Below are positions 1-5,592 of a stretch of DNA of 7,849 bases, one piece after another (the first letter of the stretch is position 1; each line of letters begins with the position of its first letter). Origin of the DNA: an uncultured Moraxella sp. GTDB taxonomy: Bacteria > Pseudomonadota > Gammaproteobacteria > Pseudomonadales > Moraxellaceae. Where the stretch lies: positions 1-7,849 of the forward strand of contig CALTTC010000045.1 of NCBI GenBank assembly GCA_943908425.1, in the 5' to 3' direction. The translations under genes were made by a program, and so were the position numbers. The notes under the pieces were generated by a model. That model was not told the DNA's origin, made no database searches, and was given only the letters and a program-made list of their open reading frames with translations.

Positions 1-283
1 GGGCTTTGAATATAAGATAGCTCACGCTTGGGTCAGCAGGGGGTTTGGTAATCGCCAAAAAGCTACCAATTAGCGGCTCGTCATCGGCTCGTTGCACCCC
101 TGCATACGCCAGGCGAGCATAAAGACCGCCATTAACACGGGCAATGGAGCTGATGGGATTAAATAATTCATTAGCCACCCCTTTAATCGGTGTACCAAGG
201 GCTAAACCGCCGCCGTCATCGCTGTCGGTTAATCGCTCTGATGGGTAGAATTTAAGGTCAGATTGGGAGAGTTTGGTGGTCAT
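1..283 (-). CDS. Phage tail protein, N-terminal 94 codons (gene continues beyond position 1)
   Basis: This is an open frame with no stop from the ATG at 281-283 to the window edge, so only the N-terminus is visible. The readable protein begins MTTKLSQSDLKFYPSERLTD, followed by a DDGGG turn, a segment like GTPIKGVANELFNPIS and, near the edge, a KPPADPSVSY stretch. From memory of the family, the order FYxSERxTDxxDGGG, then a VxNxxF(P)xIS segment, then a PPADPxVS motif is typical of a large uncharacterised tail protein that follows the tape measure block in many gamma-proteobacterial siphoviruses and prophages. Its exact role is not established; adsorption apparatus or distal tail is plausible. 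The ribosome binding site is AAUAAGG, supplied by the proximal copy of the 15-bp tandem repeat at 291-320. It is the last gene of the visible operon, 52 nt after the preceding stop. Confidence 0.7.
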   Translation of the reverse strand, partial: MTTKLSQSDLKFYPSERLTDSDDGGGLALGTPIKGVANELFNPISSIARVNGGLYARLAYAGVQRADDEPLIGSFLAITKPPADPSVSYLIFKA

Positions 284-290
284 AGGGTGC

Positions 291-320
291 CTTATTGGTT
301 AGTTACTTATTAGTTAGTTA
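291..320. repeat. Two-copy 15-bp tandem repeat in an intergenic leader
   Basis: Positions 291-305 and 306-320 are adjacent direct copies that match at 14 of 15 bases (CTTATTGGTTAGTTA and CTTATTAGTTAGTTA on the plus strand). On the transcribed strand the unit reads as TAACTAAC-type sequence with stop codons in several frames. The copy nearer the downstream gene runs into AAUAAGGC and so supplies the ribosome binding site of the tail gene starting at 283. Confidence 0.75.
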
Positions 321-335
321 AAAGTAAATCTTTGG

Positions 336-734
336 TTAAATCGTGATAAAATGCAAGGTGGCGTGATAGCTGTCGCTGTCTGATTTGTCCGCTAATTGAA
401 ATCCTATGCGGTCTTTAACACTGCTTAATACGTTTTTAGCAAAGATAACATCAAACACACGCCCATCAGGGCAAGACAAAGTAAATAGGCTTGGGGTGCT
501 TGCCCATGTCATTATTTTTTTTAAATCAGCTCTTGTGATGTGGGCATTGTTGCCATTTAGCGTAACAGGTCGTCCTGCTTGTTTAATCCCTGTTTCAATG
601 ATCATCGCCCCTGTGATGGTGTAGATGGGTTCTGATACAACCAATGCTTGCCAATCAAATTCATCCACCCAGTCAAATTGCGGGTGTAAGATAAGCGTGT
701 CATCAGTATCTTTTTTAGTGAGTGTCCAGTGCAT
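336..734 (-). CDS. Putative distal tail protein, 132 aa
   Basis: The product is a 132-residue protein with no signal peptide or membrane segment, rich in beta-type sequence. Recognisable parts are an N-terminal DWVDEFDWQAL segment, a central LTGA-like turn followed by IETGIKQAGRPVTLNG (about residues 45-60), and a PDGRVFDVIF segment near residue 90. A W(T/V)DEFxW segment, then G-x-KxAGRPITLxG, then LxxPDGR is a pattern I associate with small tail proteins encoded just after the tape measure gene in gamma-proteobacterial phages. By position it would be a distal-tail or tail-completion component; that role is inference. It starts 34 nt after the tape measure stop, with an AAAGAG ribosome binding site about 7 nt before the ATG. 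Like its neighbours, it belongs to the late operon. Confidence 0.7.
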   Translation of the reverse strand: MHWTLTKKDTDDTLILHPQFDWVDEFDWQALVVSEPIYTITGAMIIETGIKQAGRPVTLNGNNAHITRADLKKIMTWASTPSLFTLSCPDGRVFDVIFAKNVLSSVKDRIGFQLADKSDSDSYHATLHFITI

Positions 735-768
735 TGTTTACTCTTTATATAACCGGTTTAGTGTTTTA

Positions 769-3700
769 TCAGTTAGCACGGCGTTTGTTTTCCTCAATGA
801 GCTGTTTCATCAAGTCTTGTTTGGCTTCGGCTTTGGCTTGACGCTTGGTATCTTCTAAGCGTTTATCAAAAGAATTCATCACATCATCGGCGGTAATGTT
901 TGATTGGCTAGATTGATGGGCTTTGCCGTAGCGTAAACTTTCAGCAATTTTAAGTAAAGCCACACTGTCGCCATCATAATCGCCCAACTGTATCCCCATA
1001 CCAGCTGCTATGCGCCTCAAATTCTCACGCAAATTTGTCATATCACGACCGCCATTGGTGGCACGGTGAGAGATTTGCATCGCTTGTTGTTCATCAAGCC
1101 CTGCTTGCTTTAAAAAGTTTTCAACGCCTGTCATTGTGCCAAATGGATTGGTCACAGTCAGCGTTTTGCTTTGCTCCATACTCTTTTTTAGATTGTCAAA
1201 TTCGCCCTTGGCTTTTTTTGCACCGTCTGATAAGCTATCTCCCACAAGCTGTCCGCCTTTGGCAAGGCGTATGGTGGCATCGGTGGTGTTATCAATGCTT
1301 TGCTTTAGCTCGCTTTGAGCCACAACACTGGTTTTGCCTGTTTGGTCGGTTTGTATGGCAAGTCGGTGCTGGGCAGCGGTGGCTTTTAGGTGGCTGTCTG
1401 CTACCCCATCGTTGGCACTAATGGCAGCGGTGGCGTACTTTTTAAAGGCGTCCGCTAAGGTGTCTGCCGTGGCTGTACCGCTTTTTTTGATAAGCTCATA
1501 GGCAACCTTAAAATCATTCGCTTGGGCTTGTAGCTCGGATTTGGTTTGTAGCCCTAGCAGTTTATAAGCTTCTGTTACGCTATTGACACCGTCTTTTAAC
1601 CCATCAAGCTTATTGTTTATCGCATCAATGCCTGTCTTTAATTGTTCGGTAGATAGCTTACCTGTTTCACCAAGCTCGTTCCACTTGGCAATTAAGGCGG
1701 TAAGCTCTTGTTCGTTATTGGCTTTATCTTTTAATTGCTCCAAGGCTTGGATAAGTAGCTGTGAGCCATCAATCCCTGTTTTGGTAAAATCATCAAAACG
1801 CTCGGACAATTGATTAACCGTATCTATCGCCCCATTAAAGCTTTGGCTAATGCCTATGCTTGCTTTATCAAAGTCTAATTTAATACCGTTTGCGGTGTCT
1901 TTAAATTCTTGTTTGAGTTCATCAAGCGAGACCTCATCTATCGCCTCTTGGGCAGTCTCCATCGCTTGCACCACAGTCTTGCCTGTGTCATCGGTAACCG
2001 CTTGCAAATTGTGCTGGGCAAGCTCAAGCTTTAAGGTTTCATCAATCACGCCTCCACTTGCGTCTATTGCTTTTTGGGCATAGTCGGCAAAGGCAGATTG
2101 TAATTCTTCAGCCGATGCTTTGCCTGATTTTGCCATTTCATCGTATTTGGCTTTGGCGGTGCTTGCTTGCTCGCTTAAAATGTCGGCATTGGTTTTACCA
2201 AAAGCCTGTAGGGCCTGGGTCGTTTTAGATTGAAACGCCATCGCTCCTTCGTGGGCTTCATTAAGTAGCGCCTTGCCTTGATTGATGATAGTTTGCCCAG
2301 ATTGCTTGATTTGTTCGCCCAAATCGGTATTGATAAACCCAACCAAAGAGCCAAACGCGTCTTTAATATGCCCAATAGCCACCAACATACCGCCAAAGAC
2401 CACATCAAAGCCAATTTTGACTCCTGCCACACCATCGGATAACAGCCCCAATGCCACGTTTAAATACTGTATCGCTTGGGTTAAAAAGCCCACCTGTTCT
2501 GTGCCTGTGTTGCCAAGCGATGATAAGCTGTTATAGATATCCCCTGCCAAGCCCAGCACATCGCTTGCAATTTGTCCTAAGCTTTCAAACGCCAATTTGA
2601 CCGCTTGCACCGTTTTTGGGTCAAGGTTATTTAGCTTATCGCTAATGCCTTGGATAAAGGTTGCCAGCGCGTTGTTTGAGTTTAACTCATCAGATAAATT
2701 ACCAACAAAGCTAAGCAAGCTATTTTTTAAGACTTGAATGCTTGTCCCCACGGTAAGGGGCATTTTGGCAAATTCGTCATTGATGACATCGGCTTGGGAT
2801 TGCATGGCCGTTATTACCTTTTCGGCGGTAAGCTCACCTTCTGCCCCCATTTTGCGTAGCTCATCATTGCCCACGCCCAAACCATCGGCTAAGGCTTTGG
2901 CAAGCCTTGGGGACTGCTCCATCACACTGTTTAATTCATCGCCACGCAACGCCCCCGCTGATAAGCCTTGGGCAAGCTGAGTTAAGGCGGCGTTCATACT
3001 TTCAGCCGAGCCACCAGAGACTTGCATTGCCTTAGAGATGCTGTCTGTTACCCCCAAAAGCTCTGATTGTGATAAGCCCAAATCGGTGGTCGCTCTTGAG
3101 AGTTTACCAAACAAATCGGCGGTGGCAGTCAAATCTGAGCCTGTTTTATTGGCAATGTCTGTAATGCCAGATAGGGCTGACTTAAAAGCAAGCCCGTCCC
3201 CTGTGGCAAGCTTTAATCGTGATTGCAAATTGGCAAATTCATCGCCTAATTGGATAATCTCGCTAATGCCCACGCCAATCCCAAGGGCTGCCATTGCCCC
3301 TGATAAGAGATTAAGCCCTTTGTGAACACCGCCCAATCGTCCGCCAAGCTGGGTTATGCTATCGCCAAAGGCATCTGCTTCACGCTCTGCCCCATTTAAC
3401 TCACGTTGCAAATGATTTAGGCGTTGTTCTGCAGCAGCAGTCAAGCGGTTAAATTCTTGCTGGCTTATCCGCCCCTCGTTTAGTTCACCTTGCAGGCGGT
3501 TTAGGGCGTTATTGATATCGCCAATTTCGTTTTCTATCGTGTTTTGGCTTCTGACGTTAAGCAGTCTGTGAATATTGTCATCGGCTTGATTGAGCGTGCG
3601 GTTTAGCTCATCTAGGCGTTGGCGGTGGCGTTCTGAGGCACGTGCCAGCTCCTCTTGTCCTAACGTGCCAGAACTCACCAGTTCATCAAAGGCGTGGTTA

Positions 3701-3993
3701 ATATTATCAATCTCACGGCGTATGCGTGTATCTACATCAAGCCCTAGTGTAGCTCGGTGCTCAGCAAGCCTATGTAGGCGTTGTGCCTCATCGGACAGCC
3801 TAGCAAGCTCGGCGGTTTGCTCATCGGTGGACAGGTCATTCCAGTTATCTTGCAGGTGGCGTGCCGATTGGGCAAGCTCATCGGTATTAACGCCTGTCTC
3901 GGCAAGACGGCGAGTCAGCGCCTCAATATCAGAAAGCCCATCTACCCCTGCACGAATGCGGATACTGGTTGTTAAATCTGCCATGTCTGCCAT
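769..3993 (-). CDS. Tail tape measure protein, 1074 aa
   Basis: The tape measure protein sets the length of a siphovirus tail and is ejected during DNA delivery. Residues 1-210 are charged, Leu/Glu/Arg-rich and probably coiled coil. A Gly/Ala-rich hydrophobic stretch follows at about 222-250. The segment at about 320-440, including SAGALRGDELNSVMEQSPRL near 345, matches the conserved N-terminal domain of phage tape measure proteins. A second hydrophobic stretch lies near 512-555, two related 79-residue repeats at 597-675 and 812-890, and the C-terminus is a charged Lys/Gln/Glu helix. The length is normal for the family. The start is uncertain: the first 18 bases are a near-duplicate (ATGGCAGAC, ATGGCAGAT), so initiation could be at 3993 or 3984. 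Neither has a good Shine-Dalgarno sequence, and an in-frame stop lies 18 nt upstream. Product identity is very secure; the exact start is not. Confidence 0.95.
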   Translation of the reverse strand: MADMADLTTSIRIRAGVDGLSDIEALTRRLAETGVNTDELAQSARHLQDNWNDLSTDEQTAELARLSDEAQRLHRLAEHRATLGLDVDTRIRREIDNINHAFDELVSSGTLGQEELARASERHRQRLDELNRTLNQADDNIHRLLNVRSQNTIENEIGDINNALNRLQGELNEGRISQQEFNRLTAAAEQRLNHLQRELNGAEREADAFGDSITQLGGRLGGVHKGLNLLSGAMAALGIGVGISEIIQLGDEFANLQSRLKLATGDGLAFKSALSGITDIANKTGSDLTATADLFGKLSRATTDLGLSQSELLGVTDSISKAMQVSGGSAESMNAALTQLAQGLSAGALRGDELNSVMEQSPRLAKALADGLGVGNDELRKMGAEGELTAEKVITAMQSQADVINDEFAKMPLTVGTSIQVLKNSLLSFVGNLSDELNSNNALATFIQGISDKLNNLDPKTVQAVKLAFESLGQIASDVLGLAGDIYNSLSSLGNTGTEQVGFLTQAIQYLNVALGLLSDGVAGVKIGFDVVFGGMLVAIGHIKDAFGSLVGFINTDLGEQIKQSGQTIINQGKALLNEAHEGAMAFQSKTTQALQAFGKTNADILSEQASTAKAKYDEMAKSGKASAEELQSAFADYAQKAIDASGGVIDETLKLELAQHNLQAVTDDTGKTVVQAMETAQEAIDEVSLDELKQEFKDTANGIKLDFDKASIGISQSFNGAIDTVNQLSERFDDFTKTGIDGSQLLIQALEQLKDKANNEQELTALIAKWNELGETGKLSTEQLKTGIDAINNKLDGLKDGVNSVTEAYKLLGLQTKSELQAQANDFKVAYELIKKSGTATADTLADAFKKYATAAISANDGVADSHLKATAAQHRLAIQTDQTGKTSVVAQSELKQSIDNTTDATIRLAKGGQLVGDSLSDGAKKAKGEFDNLKKSMEQSKTLTVTNPFGTMTGVENFLKQAGLDEQQAMQISHRATNGGRDMTNLRENLRRIAAGMGIQLGDYDGDSVALLKIAESLRYGKAHQSSQSNITADDVMNSFDKRLEDTKRQAKAEAKQDLMKQLIEENKRRAN
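1324..1560 (-). repeat. Tape measure internal repeat, copy 2 (residues 812-890)
   Basis: This encodes the second copy of a 79-residue protein repeat inside the tape measure protein. By my hand alignment it matches copy 1, without gaps, at about 35 of 79 residues, at a constant offset of 215 residues. Shared landmarks are KSG, a Leu-x-x-AF-x-x-YA-x-x-AI core, AQH and a closing TGKT. It is visible at protein level only. Confidence 0.8.
1969..2205 (-). repeat. Tape measure internal repeat, copy 1 (residues 597-675)
   Basis: This encodes the first copy of the 79-residue repeat described for residues 812-890. A 136-residue spacer separates the copies. The conserved Tyr, Lys-Ser-Gly, Ala-Phe, Gln-His and Thr-Gly-Lys-Thr positions suggest an ancient internal duplication that lengthened the tape measure rather than a recent event. 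Confidence 0.8.
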
Positions 3994-4042
3994 GCAACTA
4001 AAATAGACTTAAAGTTTATAGTAAATCAAATATAATTAGCAG

Positions 4043-4069
4043 ATGATAGCCATCAGGGGGGGGTAGCAA
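4043..4069 (-). promoter_or_regulatory. Candidate promoter with a C8 tract in its spacer, upstream of the tape measure gene
   Basis: On the minus strand, TTGCTA (4064-4069) matches the sigma70 -35 hexamer at 4 of 6 bases and TATCAT (4043-4048) matches the -10 hexamer at 5 of 6. The spacer is 15 nt and contains the whole run of eight C. A 15-nt spacer is short, and two added bases would give the ideal 17. The element lies after the terminator of the methyltransferase cassette and before the tape measure start, where a new promoter would be useful. The match is weak and may be chance. Confidence 0.25.
4056..4063. repeat. Homopolymeric G8 tract (C8 on the transcribed strand)
   Basis: Eight consecutive G on the plus strand lie in the non-coding stretch between the cassette terminator and the tape measure gene, 62 nt upstream of the latter's first ATG. 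I saw no comparable G or C run elsewhere in the window. In Moraxella and Neisseria such tracts change length by slipped-strand mispairing and alter expression when they lie in promoters or leaders (for example upstream of uspA1 and porA). Phase variation here is inference. Confidence 0.9.
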
Positions 4070-4091
4070 GTCTTTTAGCTGTTAGCCCTAT

Positions 4092-4119
4092 AAAAAACCC
4101 CTTGTAGAGTACAAGGGGT
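4092..4119 (-). terminator. Strong intrinsic terminator of the com-methyltransferase cassette
   Basis: A perfect 10-bp stem (ACCCCTTGTA paired with TACAAGGGGT) encloses a 3-nt loop and, in the minus-strand direction, runs directly into six T residues (4097 down to 4092). There is no T run on the other side, so the signal is directional. It lies 43 nt after the stop of the 37-residue ORF and about 100 nt before the tape measure gene. It therefore ends the cassette transcript rather than the late operon, and late transcription must read through it or restart. Confidence 0.9.
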
Positions 4120-4162
4120 ATTAAGGATAGGCATTTAAAGATGGTTTAAATACGCTTTAAAG

Positions 4163-4276
4163 CTAAAAATCCACCGCTTCTGTGTAAACACACCAGCCTT
4201 TGACGAGCGGGTGCTGTTTACTTACAGGCTTGGCATAGCTAAAAAAATGCGAATAAAATAAGTGTTCAAACGACAT
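4163..4276 (-). CDS. Small unknown ORF, 37 aa, last gene of the methyltransferase cassette
   Basis: The frame starts MSFEHLFYSHFFSYAKPVSK, continues through a GWCVYTEAV segment and ends with a TAG stop at 4163-4165. It is rich in aromatic residues (five Phe, three Tyr, one Trp) with one Cys; there is no clear membrane helix and I recognise no family. The main support for a real gene is a strong AAGGAG Shine-Dalgarno sequence at 4282-4287, about 5 nt before the ATG, and its place 43 nt after the methyltransferase stop and before a terminator. The ribosome binding site is partly buried in a 9-bp hairpin, so expression may be conditional. A T7 run inside codons 10-12 could allow slippage. Function is unknown; being co-transcribed with the methyltransferase is the only hint. 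Confidence 0.6.
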   Translation of the reverse strand: MSFEHLFYSHFFSYAKPVSKQHPLVKGWCVYTEAVDF

Positions 4277-4283
4277 CAGTGCT

Positions 4284-4304
4284 CCTTTTTAAGTGTTAAA
4301 AAGG
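4284..4304 (-). promoter_or_regulatory. Hairpin sequestering the Shine-Dalgarno of the 37-aa ORF
   Basis: Two perfect 9-nt arms, CCTTTTTAA and TTAAAAAGG, are separated by only 3 nt. In the minus-strand RNA the 3' arm supplies the AAGG part of the AAGGAG Shine-Dalgarno sequence of the ORF at 4163-4276, so folding would hide most of it. Seven of the nine pairs are A-U, so the stem would be only moderately stable and could be sensitive to translation of the upstream gene or to temperature. That behaviour is inference. Confidence 0.55.
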
Positions 4305-4319
4305 TATTGTAGCAAGTGC

Positions 4320-5174
4320 TTAAAACTTAATCAACATATTGTCCTCATACACGCTATTATAATTGACAGATGCCTTAATGCGTATATTTTTAAAACCACC
4401 CAAGCGTTGCCATGCTTCACTGTCGTAATCTTGCAAATAATCCATAAACTTAAGTAGTTCAGAGCGTGTAGAGCTAAAAAACACAAAGGGTGGCCTCACA
4501 TAGTGCATTAATGTTAAAAACTGGGTTAAACCAAAATAATTGGCCTTAGCGTATGCCCCTTGACTGCTACACAAATAAGGCGGATCAAGTAATAAGACAC
4601 AGTTGGGCGTGTCTTTATATTTCTCCAAAGTGGTTAAATAATCATTATGGGTAATAACAAGCCCATCTAGATAGCCTGTTGGGTCAGCATAATCGCTTTT
4701 TTTAATGCGGTTATACCAGCGTTCATTTAAAAACTCCTCTAAATTAGCCACTTGATTGCCACTAAATAACAGCCACCCTGATAGGGTCTGTACATCAACA
4801 AAGCCATCAAAGTGGGTGATGATATGAGCTACTTGTGTGCGAGCATTGGCGGATAGTACTTTGGTGCGTGGCTCGTTTTCTAATACGCTAAATAACAATC
4901 GTCTTAAGCGGTTGGTGTCGTCAATATGATTTAGGCGTGTGGCATAGTTATCAAAGTCGTTATAGACCACCGTGGCTTTGGGCAATAAGTGCTTGGCAGT
5001 ATGGGCAAGCAGTCCTGAGCCGCCAAAGACATCCACAATCGTATAGCCTTCACCGTCATTGGGGATATTGTTTAACAGCACCTCACCAAAGGGACGGATA
5101 AACTGACGTTTTTGCCCAACAAAGGGCAAGGGGGCAGCTTTAAAGCGGCGGGGTGTAAAAAAATTGAGTGTCAT
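4320..5174 (-). CDS. D12-class DNA adenine-N6 methyltransferase, 284 aa
   Basis: This enzyme should transfer a methyl group from S-adenosylmethionine to the N6 of adenine in DNA. Motif X-like PFVGQKRQFI is at residues 17-26, motif I (FGGSG, cofactor loop) at 50-54, an acidic YNDFD segment at 71-75 that probably contacts the cofactor, and the catalytic DPPY at 197-200. The motif order (X, I, IV) and the 284-residue length fit the Dam-like MethyltransfD12 family. No restriction endonuclease gene accompanies it, so it is probably an orphan phage methylase that protects phage DNA or alters host methylation. The target site cannot be read from the sequence. The start at 5174 is fixed by an in-frame TAG 9 nt upstream; the next Met is far inside. 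The Shine-Dalgarno is only AGG (5180-5182). The start codon lies in an inverted repeat (5164-5232), suggesting control by the Com-like protein encoded just upstream. Confidence 0.9.
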   Translation of the reverse strand: MTLNFFTPRRFKAAPLPFVGQKRQFIRPFGEVLLNNIPNDGEGYTIVDVFGGSGLLAHTAKHLLPKATVVYNDFDNYATRLNHIDDTNRLRRLLFSVLENEPRTKVLSANARTQVAHIITHFDGFVDVQTLSGWLLFSGNQVANLEEFLNERWYNRIKKSDYADPTGYLDGLVITHNDYLTTLEKYKDTPNCVLLLDPPYLCSSQGAYAKANYFGLTQFLTLMHYVRPPFVFFSSTRSELLKFMDYLQDYDSEAWQRLGGFKNIRIKASVNYNSVYEDNMLIKF

Positions 5175-5232
5175 AAAAACCTATTTACTTGGCACTCAAA
5201 GGGTGCTCTGGCTAGGTGTTCATGACACTCAA
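5164..5232 (-). promoter_or_regulatory. Inverted repeat enclosing the methyltransferase translation start; putative Com-responsive switch
   Basis: The segment 5164-5174 (codons 1-4 of the methyltransferase, including its ATG) is perfectly complementary over 11 bp to 5222-5232 in the leader. The 47-nt loop holds the weak AGG ribosome binding site. A second copy of the upstream arm core, UUGAGUG in the RNA, occurs at 5193-5199 and could pair with the same target over 7 bp, giving two mutually exclusive folds. The upstream copies share a longer direct repeat (CACTCAAA, two extra A in one copy, then GGGT, plus strand). A tiny reading frame (ATG AAC ACC TAG, 5212-5223) starts within the distal arm. 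In phage Mu, Com opens a comparable start-site stem-loop in mom mRNA; the analogy here is inference. Confidence 0.55.
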
Positions 5233-5290
5233 AAAGGGTAAAGTGAATTGATTTAAGTGCTTAGCAACTGATATTAAATGCCATTAAACG

Positions 5291-5407
5291 CTACTTAACT
5301 TCATAATGATTGATGTGTTTACAGCGATTGCATTTGATTGATAATTTATCAAAGCTACCGACTTGGGCAAGTTTTTTGTGGCAATGCTGGCAATAAATAA
5401 ATCTCAT
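5291..5407 (-). CDS. com: Com-family zinc-ribbon translational regulator, 38 aa
   Basis: The small protein starts MRFIYCQHCHKKLAQVGSFD and ends with a CNRCKHINHYEVK tail. Two CxxC pairs at residues 6/9 and 26/29 form a zinc-binding ribbon; from memory these are the same residue numbers as in phage Mu Com, with the same KLL/KLA, SFD and IxC landmarks. Mu Com is an RNA-binding protein that activates translation of the mom DNA modification gene. Com homologues also occur next to adenine methyltransferases in other Mu-like prophages. Here it lies 116 nt upstream of such a methyltransferase, in the same direction. At 38 residues it is shorter than Mu Com (about 62) and lacks that protein's C-terminal tail. 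The start has no clear Shine-Dalgarno sequence, but a five-codon frame (ATG at 5416-5418, peptide MTHR) ends in a TGA overlapping the com ATG, which could couple them. Confidence 0.85.
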   Translation of the reverse strand: MRFIYCQHCHKKLAQVGSFDKLSIKCNRCKHINHYEVK

Positions 5408-5451
5408 CGGTGTGTCATCTTTTACTTATGCAAAATATTTTATTCAATTTT

Positions 5452-5480
5452 TTTATAAAATAAAGTGCATATTGTTTAAA
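5452..5480 (-). promoter_or_regulatory. Candidate sigma70 promoter for the com-methyltransferase cassette
   Basis: On the minus strand TTTAAA (5475-5480) is followed after exactly 17 nt by TATAAA (5452-5457), matching the -35 consensus at 4 of 6 and the -10 consensus at 5 of 6 bases. It sits in a distinctly A+T-rich stretch 45 nt upstream of the com ATG, a natural place for a promoter that expresses the cassette independently of the late operon. A+T-rich DNA gives many chance matches, so this is only a candidate. Confidence 0.4.
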
Positions 5481-5493
5481 AGTTTGCTAAAAT

Positions 5494-5525
5494 CAGCCCC
5501 ACTGTGTACGCAGTGCTTGGGTCTG
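5494..5525 (-). terminator. Weak terminator-like hairpin between the tail tube gene and com
   Basis: An 11-bp interrupted stem (CACTG/CAGTG core, then CCC/GGG, then CAG/CTG, with 3-nt and 1-nt bulges on one side and a 6-nt loop) is followed on the minus strand by ATTTTAGC. The short T run makes it a poor intrinsic terminator at best. Its position just before the candidate com promoter would insulate the cassette from the upstream late genes. Confidence 0.35.
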
Positions 5526-5553
5526 AGCGTTGTCTTTAGCCTGATGACAGTTA

Positions 5554-5592
5554 CTTTGTCAAAGGGGGCAAGGCGTGGTGGTACACGCTTTG
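5554..5592. other. Structured non-coding stretch after the tail tube gene
   Basis: The gap 5408-5632 has no supported gene, but it contains an 11-nt palindrome (CTTTG-T-CAAAG, 5554-5564). Next to it is a hairpin with arms at 5569-5577 and 5584-5592 (8 of 9 pairs, 6-nt loop), with further partial G/C pairing outside. These may be RNA processing or pausing sites or remnants of a lost gene. A stop-free minus-strand frame of 49 codons ending near 5456 crosses the stretch but has no usable start codon. Confidence 0.4.

Noticed and set aside
406..858. Two consecutive plus-strand frames over the 132-residue tail gene
   Set aside because: They are antisense to conserved tail protein sequence and carry no motif or start signal.
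1035..1421. Plus-strand frame of 128 codons rich in Trp, Cys and Phe
   Set aside because: Composition is typical of an antisense shadow and it lies wholly inside the tape measure gene.
2175..2435. Minus-strand frame of 86 codons with hydrophobic stretches in another frame of the tape measure gene
   Set aside because: The overlapping tape measure frame is continuous and well supported through this part, and there is no ribosome binding site for an internal gene.
3590..4006. Plus-strand frame of 138 codons rich in Ser and Arg
   Set aside because: It is antisense to the coiled-coil N-terminus of the tape measure protein; its Ser/Arg bias is what the complement of Ala/Glu/Leu codons gives.
4240..4247. 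A7 run within the small ORF as a phase-variation switch
   Set aside because: Runs of seven A or T are common in A+T-rich DNA and too short alone to suggest switching; it is mentioned only in the gene entry.
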